Of a stretch of DNA of 64,000 nt, positions 18,703 to 28,872 are shown in pieces. Numbering within the stretch: the stretch's first letter is position 1; each line of letters opens with the position of its first letter. The position numbers were made by a program, and so were the translations under genes. The notes below the pieces were generated by a model. The model had not been told where the DNA came from. It made no database searches and worked only from the letters and a program-made list of their open reading frames with translations. Origin of the DNA: Chthonomonas sp. Lineage in GTDB: Bacteria; Armatimonadota; Fimbriimonadia; Fimbriimonadales; Fimbriimonadaceae. Location: positions 434,001 to 498,000 of the forward strand of contig JAEURQ010000002.1 in the NCBI GenBank assembly GCA_016788425.1, given 5' to 3'.

Positions 18703-21700
18703 ATGGCAGACGTCACACTTTTTGATAAGCTCCGCATTGGAATCGCAAGTCCCGAAGAAATCCGCAGTTGGGCATACCGCAAAGACGGCGACGGGCAAAT
18801 GATCTACTACGAGGTCAAGAAGCCCGAGACAATTAACTACCGCACCTTCAAGCCCGAACGCGATGGCCTGTTCTGCGAACGAATTTTTGGTCCGACCAAG
18901 GACTGGGAATGCGCCTGCGGTAAGTACAAAAAGGTTAAGTACAAGGGCACCATCTGCGACCGTTGCGGCGTCGAAGTCACCCGCAGCAAAGTGCGCCGCG
19001 AGCGCATGGGCATCGTCGAGCTGGCGGCCCCGGTTTGCCACATTTGGTACCTCAAGGGCGTTCCCTCGCCGCTGAGCCTCATCCTCGATATCTCGCCGCG
19101 ACAACTCGAAAAGGTCGCCTACTTCGCTTCGTTTATCGTCATCGAACTGGATAAGGAGCAAATCGACGGCCTCATGCCTGCGATCCGCCAGCAAGTGGAA
19201 GACGAGAAGAAGGCGATTCAGGACGAGATTCGCGAACTGGAAACCGAATCGGTCTCGCGCCTCTGCAACGAAATGCGCAACAACCCGGACGAGTACGCCG
19301 ACGACGCGTTTGTCCGCGATCGCATGAAGACGAACTTCGACCGCATCCGCGCCGAATACCGCGACGCGGACGACCGTCTGAAGGACCTCGACGTCGCCGT
19401 GGACCTGCTCGGCAAGCTCGAACTGAACCAGCTGATTGACGAAGACAAGTGGCGCGCGGTGAGCAAAATGCTTGACGCCGTCGGTCGCCGCATGCGCAAG
19501 GACATCAGCGGCCTGGTTCGCGCCCGCATCGGCGCCGACGCCATCGCCGAACTTCTCAAGAAGGTTGACTGCGAACGCCTGGCTCGCGAACTGCGCCAAG
19601 AAATCGTCACCACGACGACCCAACGCCGCGCCCGCGCCATCAAGCGTCTGGAACTCATCGAAGCGCTGATCAGCTCGAAGAGCCGACCGGAGTGGATGAT
19701 CCTCGGCGTCGTGCCGGTCATCTCGCCGGAGCTGCGACCGATGGTCCAACTCGACGGTGGCCGCTTTGCCACGTCGGATCTGAACGATCTCTATCGCCGC
19801 ATCATCAACCGCAACAACCGCCTGAAGAAGATCATGGAAATTCAGGCGCCGGAAAGCATTATCAACCACGAAAAGCGCCTGCTGCAAGAAGCCGTCGATG
19901 CCCTCATCGATAACGGTCGCCGCACTCGCCCGGTGGTCGGGAGCAACAGCCGCCCGCTCAAGTCGCTCAGCGACATGCTCAAGGGTAAGGAAGGTCGCTT
20001 CCGCAAGAACCTGCTCGGTAAGCGCGTTGACTATTCTGGTCGTTCGGTTATCGTGGTCGGCCCGCACCTTAAGCTCAACCAGTGCGGTCTGCCCAAGGAA
20101 ATGGCGCTCGAACTGTTTAAGCCGTTCGTGATGAAGACTCTGGTGGAACGCAAGATCACCCAGAACATCAAGACGGCCAAGCGCATGATCGATCGCATGC
20201 ATCCGGCGGTTTGGGACGGCCTCGAAGAGGTCATCAAGGAGCACCCGGTTCTGCTGAACCGCGCTCCGACCCTGCACCGACTTGGGATCCAGGCATTCGA
20301 ACCGATCCTCGTGGAAGGGAAGGCCATTCAGGTCCACCCGCTGGTTTGCCACGCCTACAACGCCGACTTTGACGGCGACCAAATGGCCGTGCACGTGCCG
20401 CTGAGCCAACAGGCCCAAGCAGAAGCGCGCGTCCTGATGATGTCGACGCAAAACCTCTTCTCGCCCGCGGACGGAAAGCCGGTTATGGCGCCGATCCAAG
20501 ACATCGTTTTGGGCAACTACGCGCTGACGTTCGTCAGCCGACGCGGCCTCGCGAAGCTGGAAGAAATCGAGCGACTGCACAAGGAAAACCCGGAACTGCA
20601 TCCCGCGCCGAAGATCTACAACAGCATCGACGAGGTGTTGTTCGTGCTTGATTCGCCGGTAACGCAAGGTCAGATGGGCCTCAACGATCCGATTAAGGTT
20701 CGCCTTAGCCGACCGCTCTTCCGCGTGGACAGCGAGATTGATTTCCGCGACTACAAGTCGGGTCAAGAATACGTTTACGAAACCTACTTGGACGAAGACG
20801 ATGAAGAGCAGCGCCGCCTGGTGCCGCTCGACATGGAGTGGGAAGAAGTCGTCGTGACCGCCACCCCGGGCCAGTTGATCTACAACAACATCCTTCCGTG
20901 GCCGCTCAAGTTCAGCAACGAAATGCTCAAGACCGAACTCGGCAAGAAGCAACTCGCCGAAGTCGTCATCCGCTGCCACCGATTGGTGGGCGTGGACGCC
21001 ACGATTCACCTGCTGGACGAGCTCAAGGCACTTGGCTTTAAGTGGGCTACACGATACGGCCTTTCGGTCGCCATCACCGACATGGACCCGCCCGCCAAGC
21101 GCGACGAGATTCTCGCCGAAGCCGAGCAGAAGTCGAACCGCATCAGCACGCAGTTCCAACGCGGCATGCTCGACTTTAACGAAATGCAGCGCAGCCTCAT
21201 TAAGCTGTGGCAAGACACCTACGACCAAATCGGGGTCGAGTTGACGCGCGGTATGGACCAGTTCAATCCGCTGTCGATCATCACGGTCTCCGGTGCACGG
21301 GGTTCGGTCAAGCAGCTTGCGCAGCTCTCCGGGATGCGCGGGCTCATGATGAACCAGTTCAACGAAGTTATCTATGAGCTGCCGGTCAAGAACTCGTTCC
21401 ACCGCGGCCTCTCGATGCTTGAGTACTTCGTGACCACTCACGGTGCCCGTAAGGGTCTCGCCGACACCGCTCTGCGAACCGCTGACGCTGGTTACCTGAC
21501 GCGACGCCTTTGCGACGTTGCTCAGGACGTGATTATCCGCACCAAGGATTGCGGCACCACCGACGGCATCGTGATTCACCGCATGACACACGAAGGCGAA
21601 ACCCTTCAGCATATCGGCGAACGGGTCACGGGACGCGTCTCGCTGAGCACGATCACCGACCCGGATACCGGCGAAGTGGTCTTTAGCTACGATGACCTCA

Positions 21701-23490
21701 TCACGCTCGAAGTCTCGGGCGGAGTTACCAAGCTGGAGCAAGCCTTTGCCGCCGAGTACGAAGCCGTGGAGACCGATGCCGAACGCAAGGCGGTCGCCGA
21801 TAAGTACGAGCGCGCCGGTTTTGTGGTGGACGAACACGACCAACTCGGCGTGCGTGTCCGCTCGCCGCTGACCTGCGAAATGGAACAAGGCATCTGCGCC
21901 AAGTGCTACGGTGTTGACCTTTCCAGCAAGCGCGTGGTGGAAGTCGGCGTGGCCGTCGGCATCATCGCCGCCCAGTCGATTGGTGAACCCGGAACGCAGC
22001 TGACGATGCGAACGTTCCACACCGGTGGTGTGGCCGGTTCGGCGACGATTGCTCGCACGAACCAGTACAAGACCGGTAAGTTCGTGAAGCAGTTCATGGA
22101 GGACTTCAGCACGGCCACCAAGACTGACATGAAGGAGTTCGACGCCACCAAGCTGATCGAAGCCCAAGAGTCGATCGTCAAGGGTCTGTTTAGCAAGTCG
22201 CGACAAGAATCCGAAACCGAAGCCAAGAAGCCGAAGACCGAACGCCAAACCAAGGCCGCCGAAAAGGCCGCCTTGAAGATGGACAAGGACTCGCAAAAGC
22301 TGTGGGACCGCAGCCGAAAGACCTTCTTCGCCTCGTGGACGGGTGAATCCAGTGGTATCGTCCGGGTCGAAGAAATCTTCGAAGCCCGAAAGCAACCGCG
22401 GGGTAAGGCAATTATTTGTCCGGTCACCGGGATTGTCGCCGAAATTCAAGAATCCAGCTATGGCCGATTCGTGATTGTAGAAGCCGACGTGCCCCTCAAG
22501 GGTCCGCTGCGCGATGCCTACATCAGCGATAGCCAAAACTGGACGCCGGAAATGGAAGGCTTTACCTACATGGAGCGTCTCGTGGGCTCCAAGTTGGTGG
22601 CCTCGGCTCTGACCATCCTGCGCAAGTACGGCCAAGAAACGGTGAAGATTCTTTATCCGATTCTGGTTCCGCCGCTCGGTAAGTTGCCGGTGCAAAAGGG
22701 AAGCCGCGTGATTAAGGGTGACCCGCTCACCGATGGTCCGCGCGATCCGCATGAAGTTCTGGACCTGGCTGGCCGCGACGCGGTGTACGACTACTTTGTG
22801 ACCAACCTCCAATCGGTGTATAAGTCGCAGGGTGTAGACATCAACGACAAGCACGTTGAAGTCATCGTTCGCCAAATGCTGCGCAAGCGCCAAGTGAAGG
22901 AGCCGGGCGATACGCCGTTCCTGCCGGGTCAAGTGGTGGACCGCTTCCGATTCGATCGCGAAAACGATCGCGTGAAGCAGCTCATCGCGACGGGTCGCAC
23001 GATCAAGTACATGGATCCGGTGACGGGCGACAACGTGGAGCGCAATCCGAAGGAAGCGAACGCGACCTGGATTCTGCTCGGGATTACGGAAGCCTCGCTG
23101 GCCACGGACTCGTTCCTCAGCGCCGCCTCGTTCCAAAAGACGACTCGCGTCCTGACCGACGCCGCCGTCCGCGGAAAGTACGACGGTCTGGTCGGCCTTA
23201 AGGAAAACGTGATCATCGGTCGCTTGATTCCTGCCGGTACCGGCGCGAGTAACTATCGCGACGTGGCGATCGAAGTCGACAAGAGTGCGCCGACTTGGGC
23301 TCAGCAATCGCTGACCGCGCTGGTCGAAGCCGACGAGTTTGGCGACACCGCCTCGCTCGACATGATGGACCTCGGTTCGCTCTCCGATCTGGCGGGCGAA
23401 ATCGACATGCCCGGTCTGGGTGAGCCCGCTCCGGAAGGCGCGGAAACGATCATGCAGATCAACGACGACGGGACCCCGGCCGAAAGCTAA
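18703..23490 (+). CDS. rpoC: DNA-directed RNA polymerase subunit beta'
   Basis: Largest polymerase subunit. From ATG 18703, with AGGGAA about 5 nt upstream, it is 1595 residues. The N-terminal zinc site ([19 protein letters not shown]), the catalytic [14 protein letters not shown] at about 553, the second zinc site ([11 protein letters not shown] plus an earlier Cys in KDCGTTDG) and the trigger-loop helix ([18 protein letters not shown]) are intact. Between HTGGVAG (ending at about residue 1112) and [12 protein letters not shown] lie about 105 residues, rich in Lys and Glu, where insert-free enzymes have about ten. rpoB is not upstream; the amidase gene diverges there. A strong terminator follows. 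Confidence 0.97.
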   Translation: MADVTLFDKLRIGIASPEEIRSWAYRKDGDGQMIYYEVKKPETINYRTFKPERDGLFCERIFGPTKDWECACGKYKKVKYKGTICDRCGVEVTRSKVRRERMGIVELAAPVCHIWYLKGVPSPLSLILDISPRQLEKVAYFASFIVIELDKEQIDGLMPAIRQQVEDEKKAIQDEIRELETESVSRLCNEMRNNPDEYADDAFVRDRMKTNFDRIRAEYRDADDRLKDLDVAVDLLGKLELNQLIDEDKWRAVSKMLDAVGRRMRKDISGLVRARIGADAIAELLKKVDCERLARELRQEIVTTTTQRRARAIKRLELIEALISSKSRPEWMILGVVPVISPELRPMVQLDGGRFATSDLNDLYRRIINRNNRLKKIMEIQAPESIINHEKRLLQEAVDALIDNGRRTRPVVGSNSRPLKSLSDMLKGKEGRFRKNLLGKRVDYSGRSVIVVGPHLKLNQCGLPKEMALELFKPFVMKTLVERKITQNIKTAKRMIDRMHPAVWDGLEEVIKEHPVLLNRAPTLHRLGIQAFEPILVEGKAIQVHPLVCHAYNADFDGDQMAVHVPLSQQAQAEARVLMMSTQNLFSPADGKPVMAPIQDIVLGNYALTFVSRRGLAKLEEIERLHKENPELHPAPKIYNSIDEVLFVLDSPVTQGQMGLNDPIKVRLSRPLFRVDSEIDFRDYKSGQEYVYETYLDEDDEEQRRLVPLDMEWEEVVVTATPGQLIYNNILPWPLKFSNEMLKTELGKKQLAEVVIRCHRLVGVDATIHLLDELKALGFKWATRYGLSVAITDMDPPAKRDEILAEAEQKSNRISTQFQRGMLDFNEMQRSLIKLWQDTYDQIGVELTRGMDQFNPLSIITVSGARGSVKQLAQLSGMRGLMMNQFNEVIYELPVKNSFHRGLSMLEYFVTTHGARKGLADTALRTADAGYLTRRLCDVAQDVIIRTKDCGTTDGIVIHRMTHEGETLQHIGERVTGRVSLSTITDPDTGEVVFSYDDLITLEVSGGVTKLEQAFAAEYEAVETDAERKAVADKYERAGFVVDEHDQLGVRVRSPLTCEMEQGICAKCYGVDLSSKRVVEVGVAVGIIAAQSIGEPGTQLTMRTFHTGGVAGSATIARTNQYKTGKFVKQFMEDFSTATKTDMKEFDATKLIEAQESIVKGLFSKSRQESETEAKKPKTERQTKAAEKAALKMDKDSQKLWDRSRKTFFASWTGESSGIVRVEEIFEARKQPRGKAIICPVTGIVAEIQESSYGRFVIVEADVPLKGPLRDAYISDSQNWTPEMEGFTYMERLVGSKLVASALTILRKYGQETVKILYPILVPPLGKLPVQKGSRVIKGDPLTDGPRDPHEVLDLAGRDAVYDYFVTNLQSVYKSQGVDINDKHVEVIVRQMLRKRQVKEPGDTPFLPGQVVDRFRFDRENDRVKQLIATGRTIKYMDPVTGDNVERNPKEANATWILLGITEASLATDSFLSAASFQKTTRVLTDAAVRGKYDGLVGLKENVIIGRLIPAGTGASNYRDVAIEVDKSAPTWAQQSLTALVEADEFGDTASLDMMDLGSLSDLAGEIDMPGLGEPAPEGAETIMQINDDGTPAES

Positions 23491-23503
23491 GGTTCCTGCT
23501 CGT

Positions 23504-23546
23504 AAAAAAAGTAGCGGCTCTGGTTTTCCGGAGCCGCTACTTTTTT
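23504..23546. terminator. Bidirectional intrinsic terminator
   Basis: AAAAAGTAGCGGCTC and GAGCCGCTACTTTTT flank a TGGTTTTCCG loop. The A run and the T run make it work in both directions, ending rpoC and the convergent kynureninase-like gene. Confidence 0.93.
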
Positions 23547-24678
23547 ATCTTAAGAGCGCTAGCAAATGGTCCACATCGCTCTCGTCTTGATAGATTCCGA
23601 ATCCGAACCGGAGGCGATCGCCGCGGGTGTCGGTGATCACGCCGTGTCCGCGCAGGAAGTAATAAAGCTCACTCGCGTGAGGGGTTTGGAAAGTCAGGAA
23701 GTTGCCCCGGCTAAGCTCGATGCTGGGCACCACAAGTTGCGCTTCGCCGAGCGCGGGATGTGCCAGACCCGCCAAGAACCGCGCTTGCAATCGCTTGGCG
23801 TGAGAGTGGTACGTGCTCACCGATCCGCCGCTCGCCTGCACCCAATCGAGCACGGCGCGCATGCGATAGAGTCCGCTCGGATCGAAGGTCGCTCCGGCCA
23901 TTCGAAATCCGTCGCTGGCGTAATCCACTTGGCCGGTTTTGGCGGCGGCCAGGCTATCCATTTCGGCAAACCACCCCGTGTTGCGCGGTCGCAAAGCCTG
24001 TCCCGGCGGGCAATGCAGGAAGCAGGCGCCCTCGCCGCTCATGGCGTACTTGTAGCCGCCGGCCATGTAAAACGCGCGGCTCGCCACCTGGCTGAGATCG
24101 GTGGGCACCGCGAAGTAGCCGTGATAGCCGTCAATCACGACCATGGTCGGCTCGGCAAAGGCTTGGACAATCTGGGCTAGGTTCCGAACCGCGAACCCGG
24201 AGTTGAAAAATACTTGGCTAAAGAAGACGAGATCGAAGTCTGTGCCCGCCGCCACAAACCGCTCGGCGAACGTGCCGTGAGGCTCCGCCGGGATGATGGT
24301 CAGCTCGACGAGCCCATCTTCAGCGAGGCGCTGAGTCTGTCGCCGGAAGCTGTAAAACTCGCTGTCCGTGGTGAGAATCCGGGCGGGCCGGTCGGCGGGA
24401 AGGCAACTGAGGAGCCGCAGCACAAACTCGTGCGTGTTCGGCGCAAAGACGATGGTCTTGGGATCGGGCAAATTGAGGTGCCGCGCGATGCCCTGCTGCA
24501 CCGCTGGAATAACCTCGCCGAACACCTTTTCCCACTTCACGTCGGCCAGACTTGCCGCGTCTTGCCACGCCTGGACTTGGGCGCCAAGCGTGCAATCGGG
24601 CCAAAGGTGGTGGCTATGCGCCGCAAAATGAAAGCGCCCGGGCGTCGATTCGAGGGCAAGACTGAAGTGCTCCTTCAC
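23545..24678 (-). CDS. Class V aminotransferase-fold enzyme, probable kynureninase
   Basis: PLP enzyme of 377 residues. Asp183 (VVIDGYHG) and Lys210 (AGGYKYAMSGEG) are the expected pyridine-nitrogen and Schiff-base residues; TNTHEF-like APNTHEF and TTDSEFYSF sit at phosphate- and substrate-binding positions. Its GTG start overlaps the tryptophan 2,3-dioxygenase stop as GTGA, which makes kynurenine cleavage to anthranilate and alanine the most likely activity. It diverges from classical KynU sequences (no WCxYKYLN motif), so another class V lyase or transferase remains possible. Confidence 0.72.
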   Translation of the reverse strand: MKEHFSLALESTPGRFHFAAHSHHLWPDCTLGAQVQAWQDAASLADVKWEKVFGEVIPAVQQGIARHLNLPDPKTIVFAPNTHEFVLRLLSCLPADRPARILTTDSEFYSFRRQTQRLAEDGLVELTIIPAEPHGTFAERFVAAGTDFDLVFFSQVFFNSGFAVRNLAQIVQAFAEPTMVVIDGYHGYFAVPTDLSQVASRAFYMAGGYKYAMSGEGACFLHCPPGQALRPRNTGWFAEMDSLAAAKTGQVDYASDGFRMAGATFDPSGLYRMRAVLDWVQASGGSVSTYHSHAKRLQARFLAGLAHPALGEAQLVVPSIELSRGNFLTFQTPHASELYYFLRGHGVITDTRGDRLRFGFGIYQDESDVDHLLALLR

Positions 24679-25733
24679 GGTGTGACTCCGTAGTGAAAGG
24701 CCATCTTTTTGGCGACTTCCTCGGGGAGCTTGGGCAGCTTTGACCGCGGAATGAGGAAGGTCGAGATCGCAAAAAGATCGCCGAAGATGCGATGTTTGCT
24801 GGCCGTCGCGGCCAGATAGTCGTGGCCCGAAGATCCGCCGGAGCCCATTTTGGTGCCGAGCATTCGCTGCGCCATGAGCGCGTGGCGATAGCGCCAGATC
24901 GCCAGCAGCTCGTCCAAATCCATAAGGTTGCCTAATATTTGGAACGGCAACTGTAGCGCCGGCTCATCTCGGTAGAGATTGATGAACAGAGCGGCCTGAA
25001 GCGCCTCGTTGGAGAGCCGCCACTGCAACCCGTCTTCGGTAGCAAACAACTGCGCGAACTGCTTCTCGGTGTTTTCCAGTTTCCCAAGCTCCATCGCTCG
25101 CCCTTCGTCGGAAAGCTGGGCGTCGGATTCGATCACAGCGCGGTCGCGCGCAATCATCTCGGCGATCGCCGCGCGATAACTCTCCCAGAAGCTGAAGCCC
25201 CGCATTTCGACAAACGGGGTGCGGGCGAGCCACTCGTCCAGTTGCGCGACCAAAGTCGGGCGCGACCCAACTTGCACCAGGCGCTCCCGGTCCTCGGCAT
25301 CGAGATAGGTCTCAAACGACTTGCCGGCGTAGCCGAGCCTCGCTTCGTGCGCAAGACCCAGACGCACTTCTAGCTCGCGAAACTGCATGCTCTGAAAGCC
25401 CGAAGCCGAGCGGAACACGTGCCGAAAATCGAGGAAATCCAGCGGCGTCATCGTTTCCATAATGTCGAGCGCGCCGCTGGCGTGGCGAAGCGTCGTGACA
25501 ATGCGATTGAGGCTCGCCGACACGAGCCGAAGCTCGGAATCGCCCACCACGTCGCCGCCGAAAATGTCCTGAATCCGGTCGAGTTCGAAAAGGCACAGCT
25601 TGAACCAAAGCTCGTAGGCCTGGTGCACGGTAATGAACATCATCTCGTCGTGCGCTGGGCTCACCGTGTTCTGGCAACTCAGGAGCGTGGAGAGCCCGAG
25701 ATACGACTTGTAAGTGTCGGAGGAGTTGGCCAC
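24675..25733 (-). CDS. kynA: Tryptophan 2,3-dioxygenase
   Basis: Heme enzyme opening the indole ring of tryptophan to N-formylkynurenine. The 352 residues carry the family signatures: FITVHQAYELWFK with the substrate-acid His near the N-terminus, SLNRI, SASGFQSMQFRELE, the proximal heme His region WRYRHALMAQRMLG, and GTKMGSGGSSG, which closes over the ligand. It lies 3 nt after the M20D amidohydrolase gene and is coupled to the kynureninase-like gene, so the operon is committed to tryptophan breakdown. Confidence 0.95.
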   Translation of the reverse strand: MANSSDTYKSYLGLSTLLSCQNTVSPAHDEMMFITVHQAYELWFKLCLFELDRIQDIFGGDVVGDSELRLVSASLNRIVTTLRHASGALDIMETMTPLDFLDFRHVFRSASGFQSMQFRELEVRLGLAHEARLGYAGKSFETYLDAEDRERLVQVGSRPTLVAQLDEWLARTPFVEMRGFSFWESYRAAIAEMIARDRAVIESDAQLSDEGRAMELGKLENTEKQFAQLFATEDGLQWRLSNEALQAALFINLYRDEPALQLPFQILGNLMDLDELLAIWRYRHALMAQRMLGTKMGSGGSSGHDYLAATASKHRIFGDLFAISTFLIPRSKLPKLPEEVAKKMAFHYGVTP

Positions 25734-25736
25734 CCG

Positions 25737-26897
25737 CTACGCTCCTTGGCTTAGCGCCAGCGCCGTCATCACGCGCACCCCGATCGGCGTGGCGTCGTCG
25801 TTGAAGTCGAACACCGGCGTGTGAACGCTGGGATAGCTGCTCTCGCCCACCGGAATCAGGCCCAACTGGAAGAAGCAGCTCGGGCATTCCGCACCATAGT
25901 AGGCAAAGTCCTCGCCGCCCATGGTCGGCTTCGCGTTGTCGCTCACCCATTCATCGCCGAGCGTGGCCCGGGCAACCTGAAGGAACCTGGATACGGCGGT
26001 TGGCTCATTGATGACGACCGGGTATCCCTCGTTCAGGGTCACGTTGGCCACCATGTCGTGGGCGGTGGCGATCCCTTCGGCAATCTGCGCCACCCGCGCC
26101 CGGGCGAGTTCGCGTGTTTCGGGGTTCATCGTGCGGATCGTCCCGTGCGCGGTGGCTGTCATCGGAATCACGTTGTTCGCCGTGCCGCCGTGAATCTCGC
26201 CGACGGTGACCACCACATTGTCAAACGGGTCCACATTGCGTCCTGCGATCTGTTGCAGGGCAACCACAAATTGGGCGAGGGCGAGTACCGGGTCACGGGT
26301 GGTTTCCGGCGCCGCCGCGTGTCCGCCGCGACCTTGCATCTCCACGAAAAACTCGTCGGTGCTCGCCATGAGCGCGCCAACCCGAGTGGCGACATGCCCC
26401 AGCCCGACTGTCGTCCAGCCGTGGAGTCCAAACATAAAGTCGGCGCGTTTGCCGAGCACGGTGCCATTCAGGCAGCCGTCGCGCACCATCAAATCGCCTC
26501 CGCCACCACCCTCCTCGGCGGGTTGAAACACGAACAACACGTTGTTGGGGCGATGCGCGGTTTGGCTGAGCCGCTCCGCCACGCCCAGCAAAATGGTGGT
26601 GTGCCCATCGTGTCCACACGCGTGCATGCGACCGGCGATCGTACTCGCGTAGGGTTTTCCGGTCTCTTCGTGAATGGGCAATGCGTCCATATCGGCGCGC
26701 AACGCGATCGTCGGCGCGGAGGACGGATCGGTGGTGGCCGGGAGGTAACCCAGCACGCCGGTGCCGCGGGCTAGGCCCGCTCGGAACTCGATGCCGAGCT
26801 CGGCAAGCGTGCGCTGCACCAGTTCGCTGGCAAAGGTCTCTTCAAAACGGACTTGGGGGTGGGCGTGCAGGGCATGCCGAATGGCGTTGAGATTCAC
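25737..26897 (-). CDS. M20D-family amidohydrolase
   Basis: Dinuclear metal amidohydrolase related to hippurate hydrolase and N-acyl-amino-acid deacylases. Metal-site motifs are in place: ALRADMDALP, MHACGHDGHT, PAEEGGGG and HGWTTVGLG; the lid dimerisation domain spans about 180-295. The GTG start at 26897 begins the conserved HALHAHP segment. It is the first gene of a tight operon with tryptophan dioxygenase and a kynureninase-like enzyme. No kynurenine formamidase is seen nearby, and deformylation of N-formylkynurenine would be an amide hydrolysis within reach of this fold; that role is inference. Confidence 0.88.
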   Translation of the reverse strand: MNLNAIRHALHAHPQVRFEETFASELVQRTLAELGIEFRAGLARGTGVLGYLPATTDPSSAPTIALRADMDALPIHEETGKPYASTIAGRMHACGHDGHTTILLGVAERLSQTAHRPNNVLFVFQPAEEGGGGGDLMVRDGCLNGTVLGKRADFMFGLHGWTTVGLGHVATRVGALMASTDEFFVEMQGRGGHAAAPETTRDPVLALAQFVVALQQIAGRNVDPFDNVVVTVGEIHGGTANNVIPMTATAHGTIRTMNPETRELARARVAQIAEGIATAHDMVANVTLNEGYPVVINEPTAVSRFLQVARATLGDEWVSDNAKPTMGGEDFAYYGAECPSCFFQLGLIPVGESSYPSVHTPVFDFNDDATPIGVRVMTALALSQGA

Positions 26898-26932
26898 GGA
26901 ATAAGGTTACCGCTTTGCCCGTATAACCAAGG

Positions 26933-28000
26933 GTGCATTCCGTTCAACTTGGGCCGCTTGTCTTGGCCAATCCGCTTGTCGTCGCGCCCATGACCACCTA
27001 CTCCTCGCATCCGAACGGCGATATCGCCGATGACGAACTGACGTATCTGGCTCGCCGAACGGGCTACGGCGCGATCATGACAGCGGCTTGCTGCGTGCAT
27101 CCTTCGGGATATTCCTTTGAGGGGCAATGGCAGTGCTGGGACGATCGCCACGTTCCCAGTTTGCGCCGCGCCGCCGAGGCAATTCATTCAACCGGTGCCA
27201 AGGCGATATTGCAGATTCACCACGGTGGCCGCATGGCTCCGAGCCGGTTGTGCGGCGAACCGGTGAGTGCCAGCGCGATCCCCGCCCCGCGGGAGGGCGC
27301 GGAAACGCCCCGCGCCCTAACCTTGGCTGAGATTGACGAGCTGATTCAGGCTTATGCCGACGCCGCGCGGCGGGGCGTGGAGGCCGGGTACGACGGCATC
27401 GAGATTCACGGCGCCAACACCTACTTGTTGCAACAGTTTGTGAGCCCGCATTCCAATCGCCGCGACGATGAGTACGGCCAAGACCCGTACCTGATGAGCG
27501 AGCGAGTGGCCCGGGCCGTTCGCGCGGTGGTGCCGTCGCCGGTGGCGGTGGGGTACCGATTCAGTCCGGAAGAGATTGAGGAGCCGGGGCTTGACCTCGA
27601 CCGAACCGCGGGATTGCTTGGGCGGTTGGAGGAGTGCGGGCTCGACTTCCTGCACATCTCGCTGCGAAGTTACGAGCAGGAATCCGCTCGTCAGCCGGAG
27701 CGCGGGGCGATCTTGCCGCTGGTTGTCAGCATGGTTACGTTGCCGCTGATCGGAGTCGGAAGCGTGCTGACCCGCGAGGACGTGGAGCACTGCCTGGCGC
27801 TGGGATGTCGCGCGGTGGCCGTCGGTCGCGGCGCGCTAACTGATCCGGATTTCGCGCACAAAGTCGCGCGCGGAGAAACGCCGATCGCCGTGCTGCCCGC
27901 CGGTGATTTCGCCGCCGAATGCGTCCTTCCAGCGGGACTTGCGGCTAAGATCGAGGCTGTGCCGGGCTGGATTCCGCGAGCCGAAGCAGTCGCGCCTTAG
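26933..28000 (+). CDS. Old Yellow Enzyme family NADH:flavin oxidoreductase
   Basis: FMN-dependent ene-reductase-like TIM barrel of 355 residues. It shows VVAPMTTYSS at the first strand, LQIHHGGR with the substrate-binding His pair, the family signature EIHGANTYLLQQFVSPHSN with R and DDEYG after it, and the phosphate-binding GVGSV and AVGRGALTDPDF motifs. The physiological substrate cannot be read from sequence. The GTG start at 26933 lies 35 nt from the divergent M20D gene. Its 3' end overlaps the convergent dapA by 56 nt. Confidence 0.9.
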   Translation: MHSVQLGPLVLANPLVVAPMTTYSSHPNGDIADDELTYLARRTGYGAIMTAACCVHPSGYSFEGQWQCWDDRHVPSLRRAAEAIHSTGAKAILQIHHGGRMAPSRLCGEPVSASAIPAPREGAETPRALTLAEIDELIQAYADAARRGVEAGYDGIEIHGANTYLLQQFVSPHSNRRDDEYGQDPYLMSERVARAVRAVVPSPVAVGYRFSPEEIEEPGLDLDRTAGLLGRLEECGLDFLHISLRSYEQESARQPERGAILPLVVSMVTLPLIGVGSVLTREDVEHCLALGCRAVAVGRGALTDPDFAHKVARGETPIAVLPAGDFAAECVLPAGLAAKIEAVPGWIPRAEAVAP

Positions 28001-28838
28001 CCTCGGCACTGAGCTTCACCAGCGGAAGGCGGACATCCTCGCACGCGAACCCTCGCGCGGCCAGTCCGGCCTTCACGGGCACCGGATTCGGATGGGCGAA
28101 AAGCTCTTGCACCAGCGGGGTGACTCGGTGGTGCAGGGCTCGCGCCCGTGCCGGGTCGGTGGCGAAGCAGTCGATCATCTCGCGGTACTCACGTCCGACC
28201 AAGTGCGCGGCCACACTCACGAGGCCGTACCCACCGAGAGCGATGATCGCCAGCGTCAATCCATCGTCGCCGCTATACACCAAAAATCCTTCGGGAGCCT
28301 CACGAATCACGTCCGAAATCTGGCCCAGATTCCCGCTCGCCTCCTTCACCGCGCGCAGGTGAGGGATGTCCTGAATCAGACGCATCAAGGTTGGCGTTTC
28401 CAGGTTAATCGAGCTGCGCGGTTGAATGTTGTAGACCATCATCGGCCGGTCGGTGGCCTCCGCACACGCCATAAAGTGGGCGTAAAGTCCGTCTTGCCCC
28501 GGCTTGTTGTAGTAGGGATTCACGACCATAATGCCGTGCGCGCCGCGGCGCGTGCCTTCGCGAATGTAGTGTTGGCTCTCGGCGGTGTTGTAGGTTCCCG
28601 CGCCAAAAACCACGGCCGCGCGGTCGCCCACTTCCTCCAAAACCGCGTCGAGCAGGGCAAACTTTTCCGCCTCAGTTGTGGTGGGGGATTCGCCGGTGGT
28701 GCCGTTGACAACAATGCCGGTGTTGCGTTGTTCGTCCACCAAATAGGCGGCAATTCGTTTGGCTTCCGAAATATTTACGCCCCCATCCGCGGCAAACGGT
28801 GTGACCATCGCAGTGAGCAAACAACCCCAGTCCTTCAT
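27945..28838 (-). CDS. dapA: 4-hydroxy-tetrahydrodipicolinate synthase
   Basis: Condenses pyruvate with aspartate semialdehyde in the diaminopimelate/lysine pathway, feeding peptidoglycan. The 297 residues contain GTTGESPTT, the active-site Tyr in NPYYNKPGQ, the Schiff-base Lys in LRAVKEASGN and YSGDDGLTL, in family order and spacing. Related lyases (N-acetylneuraminate lyase and others) share the fold, but the motif details fit DapA. The ATG at 28838 lies opposite the start region of the aldo/keto reductase-like gene. Confidence 0.92.
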   Translation of the reverse strand: MKDWGCLLTAMVTPFAADGGVNISEAKRIAAYLVDEQRNTGIVVNGTTGESPTTTEAEKFALLDAVLEEVGDRAAVVFGAGTYNTAESQHYIREGTRRGAHGIMVVNPYYNKPGQDGLYAHFMACAEATDRPMMVYNIQPRSSINLETPTLMRLIQDIPHLRAVKEASGNLGQISDVIREAPEGFLVYSGDDGLTLAIIALGGYGLVSVAAHLVGREYREMIDCFATDPARARALHHRVTPLVQELFAHPNPVPVKAGLAARGFACEDVRLPLVKLSAEAKARLLRLAESSPAQPRS

Positions 28839-28872
28839 GCCTTGGTTTTACCTTGCCAGGTACATTCAAACC

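Noticed and set aside
18673-23307. Very long open frame antisense to rpoC
   Set aside because: The protein is rich in Arg, His, Leu and Asp without family motifs, the usual product of reading a GC-rich gene on the opposite strand; rpoC itself is certain.
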